Of a DNA stretch of 10,626 nucleotides, positions 1 to 7,719 are shown piece after piece. Where the stretch lies: the NCBI GenBank assembly GCA_946885665.1, contig CAMPGT010000136.1, forward strand, positions 1 to 10,626, in the 5' to 3' direction. Position numbers and translations under genes: made by a program. Under the pieces are notes generated by a model. It had not been told where the DNA came from, did not search any database, and saw only the letters and a list, made by a program, of their open reading frames with translations. Source of the stretch: an uncultured Chitinophagaceae bacterium (GTDB lineage: Bacteria; Bacteroidota; Bacteroidia; Chitinophagales; Chitinophagaceae). Every line of letters begins with the position of its first letter. The first letter of the stretch is position 1.

Positions 1-1
1 C

Positions 2-754
2 AACATCACCGCGCAGGAATGCAACGACATCGTTCATAAGCTCAGTCTTAAAAGCTTTGAAAGCGGCTACAAGATCCTGATCTTATGGATGCCCGAGTAT
101 CTTGGGAACGAGGGCAACAAACTGTTGAAATTAATTGAGGAGCCCCCGGCCGACACACTTTTCATTTTTGTTGCAGAAAATGAAAGCATGATTCTGCAAA
201 CGATTCTTTCTCGCACACAAATGGTAAGGGTGCCGCCATTGTCCAACACCGATATAGAAGAGGCGTTAATAGCGGCGGGTAAGCTCGAAAAAGACAGGGC
301 AAGGCAGATAGCATCGGTATCGAACGGCAACTACCGCGAATCACTGCAGATATTGCAACACGCGGGTGAAGACTGGCAGGCGCTGTTGCGCGAATGGCTC
401 AACGCCATTATGAAAAACGGCCCGGTGGCACAGGTGAAATGGATCGATGAGATCAGCAGGCACGGCAGGGAAAAACAAAAACAGTTTCTAAGGTATTTTA
501 ACCACCTGCTGGGACAAGCGATCAAAATGCAGGTAATGCCCGGCATCGACCTGCCGATCGCTGATAACGAAAAGGATTTTGCACTGAGGCTCAACAAAAT
601 GGCCGGCATCGAGCAGCAACAGGCAATGATCGAAGAATTAGACAGGGCATCGTATTATATCGAGCGCAACGCCAATGCAAGGATGCTGTTTCATGCACTC
701 ACCATTAAGCTGTACCATATCATTGCCGATAAATCCTTAATTTTGACAATCTGA
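2..754 (+). CDS. holB: DNA polymerase III subunit delta' (partial, 5' end outside window)
   Basis: This is the C-terminal 250 residues of the clamp-loader subunit delta', which with delta and tau/gamma loads the beta sliding clamp onto primed DNA. The frame is open from base 2, so the gene starts left of the window; the ATG at 89 lies inside a conserved segment and is not the start. Counted from base 2, residues 41-49 read LLKLIEEPP, the highly conserved clamp-loader motif before sensor 1. Residues 70-72 read SRT, matching the SRC box whose Arg serves as the arginine finger in clamp loaders. The nucleotide-binding N-terminus is missing. The rest (about residues 90-250) fits the helical C-terminal collar domain. 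The gene is followed after 64 nt by ricT in the same direction, a pairing common in Bacteroidota. Identification rests on remembered family motifs and is strong. Confidence 0.93.
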   Translation, partial: NITAQECNDIVHKLSLKSFESGYKILILWMPEYLGNEGNKLLKLIEEPPADTLFIFVAENESMILQTILSRTQMVRVPPLSNTDIEEALIAAGKLEKDRARQIASVSNGNYRESLQILQHAGEDWQALLREWLNAIMKNGPVAQVKWIDEISRHGREKQKQFLRYFNHLLGQAIKMQVMPGIDLPIADNEKDFALRLNKMAGIEQQQAMIEELDRASYYIERNANARMLFHALTIKLYHIIADKSLILTI

Positions 755-818
755 CAAGTATATATAACAATTTAATATACTGCACGTTAAGTGAGCAATA
801 AATAGTAAAAATTTAAAA

Positions 819-2009
819 ATGGGTTGTAGTTCGTGTGGTACCGGAAATGATAAAGCACCCGGGTGTAAAAGCAACGGAGGTTGCAGCAGTGGCAGTTGTA
901 ACAGGATGAATGTTTATGATTGGCTGGCCAACCTGCCGTTCAGTGACCCCGAAAGCACATGCAGGGTTATTGAAGTGAGCTTTAACAACGGAAGCAGAAA
1001 AGATTATTTCAGAAACAGTACCGTTCAATATTTTGAAAAAGGCGACATGGTCGCTGTTGAGGGCGTAAGCGGCTTTGACGTTGGTATGGTTAACCTTACC
1101 GGCGAAACCGTGCGCCTCCAATTAAAGAAAAAAGGCATTAACGAATCGGATTCCGAAATGCGCAAGGTGTTGCGCAGGGCCGTTGACCGCGACCTGGACC
1201 TGATGAAACACAACAAACTGCGGGAGCCGGAGGCCATCATCAGGTCGAGAGCGATTGCAAAGCAATTGAACCTCGAAATGAAGGTGAGCGAGGTAGAGTT
1301 TCAGGCCGATGGCCGAAAGGCTACCTTCTTCTATATTGCTGACGACAGGGTGGATTTCCGCGAGCTCATCAAAATTTACGCGAAGGAATTCAAGGTAAAA
1401 GTGGAGATGCGCCAAATTGGAGCCCGGCAGGAAGCCGGCAAGGTGGGAGGCATCGGCAGTTGCGGAAGGGAACTTTGCTGCAGCACGTGGCTCACCGATT
1501 TTAAATCGGTAAATACAACCGCCGCCAGGTACCAGAACCTGTCGATCAACCAAACGAAGCTCAGCGGCCAGTGCGGGCGCCTCAAATGCTGCCTCAACTA
1601 CGAGTTGGACACCTACCTCGATGCGCTTCAGCATTTTCCTGAAAATGCCGATACGCTCCAGGTAGCGAAGGGAACAGCAGTGCTGATCAAGAAAGATATT
1701 TTTCGCAACCTGATGTGGTACGTGCTGCCCGATAGTTCGAAGCAATACCCGCTCACGATCGACCGGGTAAAGAAAATTAAATTTGACAACAGTAAGAATA
1801 TCATTCCCGCCGAACTCGAGGCGGTCGAAGTAACCAGCAACAAACCGAAGGAAGTGGAACCCGAATTTGTTGATGTGGTTGGACAGATCAGTCTCAGAAC
1901 CCTCGAGAAAGCAGAAAAAAGAAAAAGATCGGGGCCACCGCCGGCTCACCGTCGCGACCAGCGTCCGCCACAACGGCCCAACGATCGGCGCGGCCCTCGA
2001 AAAAACTAA
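819..2009 (+). CDS. ricT: PSP1-domain protein, RicT (YaaT) homologue
   Basis: This is a 396-residue homologue of Bacillus RicT, an iron-sulfur-binding partner in the RicA/RicF/RicT complex that affects RNase Y-dependent mRNA maturation there; its role in Bacteroidota is not settled. The PSP1 core spans about residues 45-260. Its hallmark cysteines are in GGIGSCGRELCCSTW (C215, C220, C221) and SGQCGRLKCCLNYE (C252, C257, C258). Two parts go beyond the Bacillus protein of about 275 residues: a Cys-rich N-terminus (C3, C6, C16, C22, C27) and a basic, Pro- and Arg-rich tail (residues 366-396). The ATG at 819 is preceded by an A/T-rich leader with no Shine-Dalgarno site, as usual in this phylum, and the Cys pair directly after it supports this start. 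It lies 64 nt behind holB, and transcription ends at the hairpin at 2020-2047. In several Bacteroidota a gldH gene follows ricT; here a convergent operon does. Confidence 0.92.
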   Translation: MGCSSCGTGNDKAPGCKSNGGCSSGSCNRMNVYDWLANLPFSDPESTCRVIEVSFNNGSRKDYFRNSTVQYFEKGDMVAVEGVSGFDVGMVNLTGETVRLQLKKKGINESDSEMRKVLRRAVDRDLDLMKHNKLREPEAIIRSRAIAKQLNLEMKVSEVEFQADGRKATFFYIADDRVDFRELIKIYAKEFKVKVEMRQIGARQEAGKVGGIGSCGRELCCSTWLTDFKSVNTTAARYQNLSINQTKLSGQCGRLKCCLNYELDTYLDALQHFPENADTLQVAKGTAVLIKKDIFRNLMWYVLPDSSKQYPLTIDRVKKIKFDNSKNIIPAELEAVEVTSNKPKEVEPEFVDVVGQISLRTLEKAEKRKRSGPPPAHRRDQRPPQRPNDRRGPRKN

Positions 2010-2019
2010 AAACTAAATG

Positions 2020-2047
2020 AAAAAGGCTATCTCGCGATAGCCTTTTT
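2020..2047. terminator. Bidirectional intrinsic terminator
   Basis: The left arm AAAAAGGCTATC (2020-2031) and right arm GATAGCCTTTTT (2036-2047) are perfectly complementary around a TCGC loop. The stem core is seven base pairs, and each strand ends in a run of five T. It begins 11 nt after the ricT stop and lies 19 nt beyond the stop of the convergent AIM24 gene, so it can end transcription from both sides. Confidence 0.9.
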
Positions 2048-2066
2048 GTAATTGGTTCTTTGTCGG

Positions 2067-2861
2067 TTATTTCCATCCGTCTCCATCAAGCACGTTACCG
2101 ATGCCACCCAAAATACTTCCTTCTTCTTTTCTTTTATAGGTGGCGTACGCAAGTATGCGTCCCGCCAGCCTGCTGATCGGCAATGTTTGTATCCATACTT
2201 TTCCGGGTCCCCGTAATGTAGCAAAGAACAATCCTTCGCCACCAAAAATTGTATTCTTGATTCCGCCAACAAACTGTATGTCGTAGTTAACAGTTTGGCT
2301 GAAGGCCACGATGCAGCCTGTGTCTACTTTCAACAATTCTCCCGGCAGCAATTCTTTTTCGGTTACATGTCCGCCCGCATGTACAAACGCAAGGCCGTCG
2401 CCTTCCAGCTTCTGCATGATAAACCCCTCTCCCCCAAATAAACCGGTACCGAGTTTTCGCTGGAACTCAATTCCTACGGCAACGCCCTTCGCGGCGCATA
2501 AGAAGGAATCTTTTTGGCAAATCATCTTACCGCCCATTCGCAAAAGATCGAGCGTAATGATCTTTCCGGGGTAGGGTGAAGCAAAGCTCACCTTTTTCTT
2601 TCCCTGGCCCACGTTGGTGAACGCGGTCATGAACAGGCTTTCACCGGTGAGCAAACGCTTACCTGCAGACATCAATTTTCCGAGGAAGCCCTGCTGCTGT
2701 TTTGAACCGTCGCCAAAAATGGTTTGCATTTCGATGCCGTCTTCCATCATCATGAAGGCGCCGCTTTCCGCGATGGCCGTTTCGGTGGGATCCAGTTCTA
2801 TCTCCACATACTGCATCTCTTCACCGTGGATGGCATAATCTATTTGATGATTCGATATCAT
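2067..2861 (-). CDS. AIM24 / TIGR00266 family protein
   Basis: The product is a 264-residue member of the TIGR00266/AIM24 family, related to a yeast mitochondrial biogenesis protein; its biochemical function in bacteria is unknown. The family signature is clear near the C-terminus: residues 199-228 contain GGIKNTIFGGEG followed by LFFATL and GPGKVWIQTLP. Residues 140-150 hold a second glycine-rich turn, GLFGGEGFIMQ. Much of the chain alternates as in a beta-rich fold; no signal peptide is seen, so it is probably cytoplasmic or membrane-peripheral. The frame is open back to an ATG at 2915, but that start would overlap the pump gene by 29 nt and add 18 unmatched residues. The ATG at 2861 gives the usual family N-terminus (QIDYAIHGEEMQYVEIEL) and a 25-nt gap. 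It is the last gene of the efflux operon and ends just before the shared terminator. Confidence 0.88.
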   Translation of the reverse strand: MISNHQIDYAIHGEEMQYVEIELDPTETAIAESGAFMMMEDGIEMQTIFGDGSKQQQGFLGKLMSAGKRLLTGESLFMTAFTNVGQGKKKVSFASPYPGKIITLDLLRMGGKMICQKDSFLCAAKGVAVGIEFQRKLGTGLFGGEGFIMQKLEGDGLAFVHAGGHVTEKELLPGELLKVDTGCIVAFSQTVNYDIQFVGGIKNTIFGGEGLFFATLRGPGKVWIQTLPISRLAGRILAYATYKRKEEGSILGGIGNVLDGDGWK

Positions 2862-2886
2862 TTTTAATGGTATTAATTGTGTTTTG

Positions 2887-5800
2887 TCAGAACCAGCTTC
2901 CAATGAACGCTGCATTCACCTTTTCTCCCTTCAATTTCCTTCTTCTTCTCGCCTTATCAAATCTATGTACAATGCTGGTATAGATCATCATCAGCATGAA
3001 CAAAATTGTGAGCGGGGGGATGCCAAGCATTGACACCCACTTTCCACCGAATAACCTTCTCATCGGCCTTCTCAAACGTTCGGCGATAATGTACATACTC
3101 GGTACCACGATCAGCGTCATGAAGAATGCCGAGATCAATCCGAAAATGATCGTCCATGCCAGCGGTTTCCAGAATCTGGCACTGTCGCCGCCGATCCAGA
3201 TCTGCGGATCGAGGTTTTCGAACATAGAGATAAAATTGATGTTGAACCCGATGCCGAGCGGAATCAATCCGAATATCGCTGCCAGCGCGGTAAGCATTAC
3301 CGGGATGATACGCGTTTTGCCCGCTTCTATCACTGCTTCGCGCGTTTTCATTCCACGTGCCCTCAATTCATCGGCAAATTCTATCACCAGTATCCCATTC
3401 TTCACCACTATACCCGCCAGGCCCACAATACCCAGGCCTGTGAAGGCGATGGACACCTGCATGCCCGTGAGCGCAAATCCAAGGAACACACCGATAAGGC
3501 TGAAGATGATCTCTGTAAGGATGATCACAGGTTTGCTCACCGAGTTAAACTGCAACACAAGGATGAACAGGATAATCATCAGCGCCACTACGAGTGCCTG
3601 GCCCAGAAACGCACCAGTTTCCGCCTGCTGTTCACCTTCTCCCGTTTGCCTGATGGTAACACCATCCTCCTGCCCGGTGAACTTGTCGAGGTGCGACTTT
3701 ATCTGCTGGTTAACAGCGGTAGGCGTAAATCCCTGCGATGTGAGAACATTTGAGCGAAGAATGATCGTTCTTTTAAAATCCTTCCTTTTCACACTTCCCA
3801 ACGTTGTCGTGTAATCCACATCCACCAACGAACTCAACGGAACACTCTTCACCTGGCCCGAAGCCATATCCCTGAATGTGATCCTCATGTTCAGGAGGTC
3901 GGCAAGGTTCTTACGCTGCAGCTCTTCGTTCCTCAACTGTATTTTATATTCATCTTCTCCTTCTTTTATTTTCGATACTTCGCGGCCAAACACTGCTGTC
4001 CTTAACTGCATGCCTACCTGCGCCGACGTCACCCCTTCAATATTGGCACGCTCACGGTTCACTGTGAGTGATACTTCCGGGTTGGTGAGGTCAACGTCCA
4101 TTTTCAGTTCTTCCACACCGGGAACATCAATCGAATCGAGGTAGTTTTTCAAACTCACCGCAGTTTTGATAAGATTATCAAAATCTTCACTAGCTATTTC
4201 GATATTGATCGGCGGTTCTGTTGGCGGACCGGAACTTTCCTGGTTCACCGATATTTCCGCGCCGGGTATTCCCTGTACGGCCTGCCTGATAGAATCGAGA
4301 TAGGCTGCTGTGGAAACGCCGTTCCTGTTTTTGAATTCAACAAATGAAACCTGTACCCGTCCGAGTTCGGGTCGCGTACTCCTGTCGCCACTCGCGGGGT
4401 CGGCGGCGCCCACGCCCACGTTCGAGATCACGCTTTCCACGATTGGATTCTTCTTTCCGTTTTCCATTCCCAGCACCTTGTTTACACGTTGCTCGAGTAT
4501 CTGGGTAACTGAATCTGTATATTCCACATTTGTTCCCACCGGTTCTTTCAGGTACACGTAGACGTAGTTTGGATCCGCACTGGGGAAGAATACTACGGCC
4601 ACACGGTTAAATGCAATGGACCCTACAAAAATGAACAGGCTCACAAAGAAAAGTACGATTGTACCGAGCAGCAGGTACACCGGTCTCCAGCCCTTCAGCG
4701 ACCAGCGCAGAAGCTTCTCGTATCTCCTCATAACCGCGGGCAGCACACGATTCTGAAAACCGCGGATAACATCGTTGATGAAGAAATTATTCAACAGGAC
4801 AAGAATGATTATGAACAGCAGCAGGTTACCCACGAATCTGGCTCCTGCGAGGTCGAGCAAAATGCCGAGACCAACGCCGATCCACAATCCTTTCTTCTTG
4901 AAAATATCGGTTTTCCTGCGATGCTCCCCGTGCGGATGGTTCATGAAATCCACCGCGAACACTGGGTTCATGATAAATGCCACCACCAGTGAAGCCGTAA
5001 GGGTAAAGATCAGCATCACCGGTAAGTAGATCATGAACTTACCGATAATACCCGGCCAGAAAAGCAATGGGAAAAATGGCGCCAGCGTGGTCAGCGTCCC
5101 TGCAAACACAGGAATAAAGATTTCTCCCGCCGCCATTATTGCCGATCGCTCGGACGATAATTTCCCGCCGCCCTGCACAAATATGCGGTGCGTGTTTTCG
5201 ATCACCACAATGGCATCATCCACAATGATCCCAAGACCGAACAACAGCGCGAACAGCACAATGAAGTTGAGCGTCACGTGCGCCCCCACCATCAGGTCGG
5301 CCGCCGGCAAAAACAGGAACGCGACAAACATACTCAAAGGCACACTCAACGCCACGAAGAATGCGTTTGTCACTCCCATAAAGAACATCAATATCAGCAA
5401 CACGAGTACGAACCCGATGACGATGGTGTTAACGAGGTCGTTGAACGAGTGGCTCGCATTTTTACTGAGATCACCTGTAAGCACGATCTTCACATCCGGC
5501 GGCAATACGTTTTCCTGCATGTCGCCTACCAACGTCTTTACTTCGTCGGCGGTTTCGATGAGGTTTTCTCCCGCTCTCTTGATAATGTTCAGCGTGATCA
5601 CGTTCTTTCCTTCCAGGCGCGCGAAGCTTTCTTTTTCCTTCGTCGTATCCTTTATGGTTGCAATATCTTTCAGGTAGATAGGGTTGCCGCTTGTGTTGCG
5701 TACCACTATCTTTTCAATATCAGATGCCGTTTTGAACTGCCCTTTGAGCTGAAGGTTTCTTTTCATGTTGCCCACTTCGAGCAGACCTCCGGATATATCC

Positions 5801-6477
5801 ATATTTTCCCTGGCCACGGCGTTGGCAATATCATCGAAGGTGATATTGGCGCTTTGCATGCGGTAATTGTCCACATTGATCTGGAACTCTCTCTCCGGCG
5901 CGCCTACAATATCTACTCTGTTGATCTGTGGAAGTTCTTCCAGCCTGTCCTGCATATCATCGGCAAATTCCTTCAAACGCATCGGATCGTAATCGCCGCT
6001 GATGTTTACATACATGATGGGAAGATCCGATAGGTTCACATCCATCACCGATGGTTCCTCGGTGAGGTCGGTAGGCAGGTCCGGCTTGGCCTTATCCACC
6101 GCATCCTTCACCTTTTGCAGCGCGACATCAAGATCCTCAGATGCGTCGAATTCGATAATGATCGCTGAATAATCCTGTACTGATGTACTGGTCACTTTGT
6201 TCACTTTGATACCGCTCAGCGATTTCAATTGCTTTTCGATCGGTTGCGTCACCAGGTTTTCAATATCCTTCGGCGAGTTGCCCACGTAAATCGTCTGAAC
6301 ATAAATGGTCGGTATCACCAAATCCGGGAACTGCTCTTTCGGAAGGGTAACGAATTGTGTAACGCCAATCAATGTAATGAACACCATCAACAGGTATATA
6401 GACGTTCTGTTCCTGATACTCCATGTTGTGGGACGGAACTGCTTAAACCTGTCCTTAATATTTTCTAGTGCACTCAT
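2887..6477 (-). CDS. RND (AcrB/HAE1-type) efflux transporter permease
   Basis: This is the inner-membrane proton/drug antiporter of a tripartite efflux pump, expected to work as a trimer; the substrate cannot be read from sequence. TM1 is at about residues 27-45, the first periplasmic domain at 46-345, TM2-TM6 at 350-505, TM7 at 601-622, the second periplasmic domain at 630-955, and TM8-TM12 at 957-1131. The proton relay is intact: the Asp pair in GLGIIVDDAIVVIEN (D420, D421) and the Lys in VGLAGIVVKNGILVIEF (K1026) match AcrB D407, D408 and K940. At 1196 residues it is about 150 longer than AcrB. The extra length includes a 512-590 insertion with two hydrophobic stretches (529-545, 550-566) between TM6 and TM7, and a C-terminal extension with another hydrophobic segment (1149-1169) and a basic tail. 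The ATG at 6477 follows an A-rich leader. It lies 37 nt after the adaptor gene. Confidence 0.96.
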   Translation of the reverse strand: MSALENIKDRFKQFRPTTWSIRNRTSIYLLMVFITLIGVTQFVTLPKEQFPDLVIPTIYVQTIYVGNSPKDIENLVTQPIEKQLKSLSGIKVNKVTSTSVQDYSAIIIEFDASEDLDVALQKVKDAVDKAKPDLPTDLTEEPSVMDVNLSDLPIMYVNISGDYDPMRLKEFADDMQDRLEELPQINRVDIVGAPEREFQINVDNYRMQSANITFDDIANAVARENMDISGGLLEVGNMKRNLQLKGQFKTASDIEKIVVRNTSGNPIYLKDIATIKDTTKEKESFARLEGKNVITLNIIKRAGENLIETADEVKTLVGDMQENVLPPDVKIVLTGDLSKNASHSFNDLVNTIVIGFVLVLLILMFFMGVTNAFFVALSVPLSMFVAFLFLPAADLMVGAHVTLNFIVLFALLFGLGIIVDDAIVVIENTHRIFVQGGGKLSSERSAIMAAGEIFIPVFAGTLTTLAPFFPLLFWPGIIGKFMIYLPVMLIFTLTASLVVAFIMNPVFAVDFMNHPHGEHRRKTDIFKKKGLWIGVGLGILLDLAGARFVGNLLLFIIILVLLNNFFINDVIRGFQNRVLPAVMRRYEKLLRWSLKGWRPVYLLLGTIVLFFVSLFIFVGSIAFNRVAVVFFPSADPNYVYVYLKEPVGTNVEYTDSVTQILEQRVNKVLGMENGKKNPIVESVISNVGVGAADPASGDRSTRPELGRVQVSFVEFKNRNGVSTAAYLDSIRQAVQGIPGAEISVNQESSGPPTEPPINIEIASEDFDNLIKTAVSLKNYLDSIDVPGVEELKMDVDLTNPEVSLTVNRERANIEGVTSAQVGMQLRTAVFGREVSKIKEGEDEYKIQLRNEELQRKNLADLLNMRITFRDMASGQVKSVPLSSLVDVDYTTTLGSVKRKDFKRTIILRSNVLTSQGFTPTAVNQQIKSHLDKFTGQEDGVTIRQTGEGEQQAETGAFLGQALVVALMIILFILVLQFNSVSKPVIILTEIIFSLIGVFLGFALTGMQVSIAFTGLGIVGLAGIVVKNGILVIEFADELRARGMKTREAVIEAGKTRIIPVMLTALAAIFGLIPLGIGFNINFISMFENLDPQIWIGGDSARFWKPLAWTIIFGLISAFFMTLIVVPSMYIIAERLRRPMRRLFGGKWVSMLGIPPLTILFMLMMIYTSIVHRFDKARRRRKLKGEKVNAAFIGSWF

Positions 6478-6514
6478 ACTTATTTTTTGTAGTTGATGCT
6501 AACAGTTTCCTTTC

Positions 6515-7702
6515 TTATATGTTATCGCCCGTGGTCACCGGTTGTCCGTCATAAAGACCCTGGAACCCTTCTGTAATCAGTGCATCATCTTTCTGCAGAC
6601 CGCTTTTCACTTCCAGTTCATTCCCGTAGAGCTCCCCAATTTCCAATTGCCTTTTCTTCGCCACAAGTCTTCCATTCTGGTTCTCTGCCACCATCACATA
6701 TTTTCCCTTCTCGTCATTTTGAAGTGTGTTCATCGGAATGGTAACCGTATTATTCGCCTGGTAGTCCTGTATCTGCACCAGCGCTATCTGGTTCGGACGG
6801 AACTCTTTTGATGCAGGGATCTTTGCCTCGATGTAGAACGAGCGGGTGGCGGGATCGATCGTTCTGCCCTTAACACTGATCTTCGATTTCACTGTTTTTT
6901 TGATATCGGGCAGTGTTATTACGATTTCAGATCCTTCGTTTACCCTGTGCTGGTAGTTTTCAGGCACCTGCACGGTTACCTTGAGGTTGTTTGTGTTCAC
7001 AATGCGGATGCCCATCACGCTGGCAGACTGGGCAGTGAAAAACTCGCCCACTTTTATGTTTACGATATCGGCCACGCCCGACATCTGCGCATACACATTC
7101 GTCATTGACAACTGCTCGTTGAGCAACGCCAACTGTTTCTTAAGATTGTCCACGTTGCTTTTGGCCTGCAGCAGTTCCACTTCGGTTCCAATTTGTTTGT
7201 CCCAAAGGTTCTTGCGGCGCTCATACAATGTTTCAGCGAGGTTCATCTGAACTTTCAGTTGATCGATCTGCTGTTTTACCACTGCATTGTCGAGTTTCAT
7301 CAACAACTGGCCGTTCTTCACATAATCGCCCTGCTTCACATAAATTTCCTTTACCTGTCCACCCTGGCCCCTGGGTGTTACATAGGCGATATTTTCCGCA
7401 TCGATCCGGCCCTGCAGGTCGATGTAGTGGGTGAAGTGATTCAGCGACACCGGCGTTATTTCAACGAGTTTTGCGTTCACCTTTGCCAGGCTGGTATCCA
7501 CTTTGGCGAGCTCTTCTTCGAGTGCGGTCACCTGCGCGTTGATGGAAGACTGCTGCTCCTTCAATTTTTCCAGCCGGGCCTTTTTCGCCGACAGATCATC
7601 CTTATCCTGCTTTACACTGCTTCCGCACGCTGCAAGGAAAACAACCAGCATTGCAGACGCAGTTAATTTAATGGTATTCATTTTCGTGTATTTGACTTTC
7701 AT
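6515..7702 (-). CDS. Efflux RND periplasmic adaptor subunit (HlyD/AcrA family lipoprotein)
   Basis: This membrane-fusion protein bridges the RND pump and the TolC-type channel in the periplasm. A lipoprotein signal is visible: a hydrophobic run ends in the lipobox LAAC with the lipidated Cys at residue 26 (residue 19 if translation begins at the second Met, base 7681). The two starts cannot be separated by ribosome-binding sequence, and both give a good signal. After it comes a heptad-like, charged stretch (about 36-80), then the first half of the barrel-sandwich (about 98-138, with GGQVKEIYVKQGDYVKNGQLL). A helical hairpin follows (140-200), then the second lipoyl half (about 202-232), the beta-barrel (238-312) and the membrane-proximal domain (318-390). 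A coiled coil ahead of the barrel-sandwich is not part of the AcrA layout. The gene lies between tolC and the pump gene, with gaps of 17 and 37 nt. Confidence 0.94.
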   Translation of the reverse strand: MKVKYTKMNTIKLTASAMLVVFLAACGSSVKQDKDDLSAKKARLEKLKEQQSSINAQVTALEEELAKVDTSLAKVNAKLVEITPVSLNHFTHYIDLQGRIDAENIAYVTPRGQGGQVKEIYVKQGDYVKNGQLLMKLDNAVVKQQIDQLKVQMNLAETLYERRKNLWDKQIGTEVELLQAKSNVDNLKKQLALLNEQLSMTNVYAQMSGVADIVNIKVGEFFTAQSASVMGIRIVNTNNLKVTVQVPENYQHRVNEGSEIVITLPDIKKTVKSKISVKGRTIDPATRSFYIEAKIPASKEFRPNQIALVQIQDYQANNTVTIPMNTLQNDEKGKYVMVAENQNGRLVAKKRQLEIGELYGNELEVKSGLQKDDALITEGFQGLYDGQPVTTGDNI

Positions 7703-7719
7703 AAAAGTTTTGTTATGTA

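Noticed and set aside
738..745. TAATTTTG at the end of holB, a possible -7 element for ricT.
   Set aside because: It matches TAnnTTTG but has no TTTG or TTG at 17-23 nt upstream, lies inside holB and is 73 nt from the ricT start. In A/T-rich DNA a single match is weak; ricT may be read from upstream of holB.
1122..1973. Long open frame of 283 codons on the minus strand opposite ricT.
   Set aside because: The plus-strand ricT has clear family motifs over its whole length, and the opposite frame shows no recognisable domain. It is a shadow of codon bias.
2862..2915. Upstream ATG at 2915 as the start of the AIM24 gene.
   Set aside because: It would overlap the RND gene by 29 nt and add 18 residues that do not look like the family N-terminus; the ATG at 2861 fits better.
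2996..3814. Plus-strand open frame of 272 codons inside the RND gene.
   Set aside because: It lies wholly within well-conserved RND sequence, and its composition is that of an antisense translation without motifs.
5188..6033. Plus-strand open frame of 281 codons, His/Arg-rich, inside the RND gene.
   Set aside because: It is antisense to the first periplasmic domain and TM region of the pump. The His/Arg/Gln-rich composition is typical of a reverse-frame shadow.
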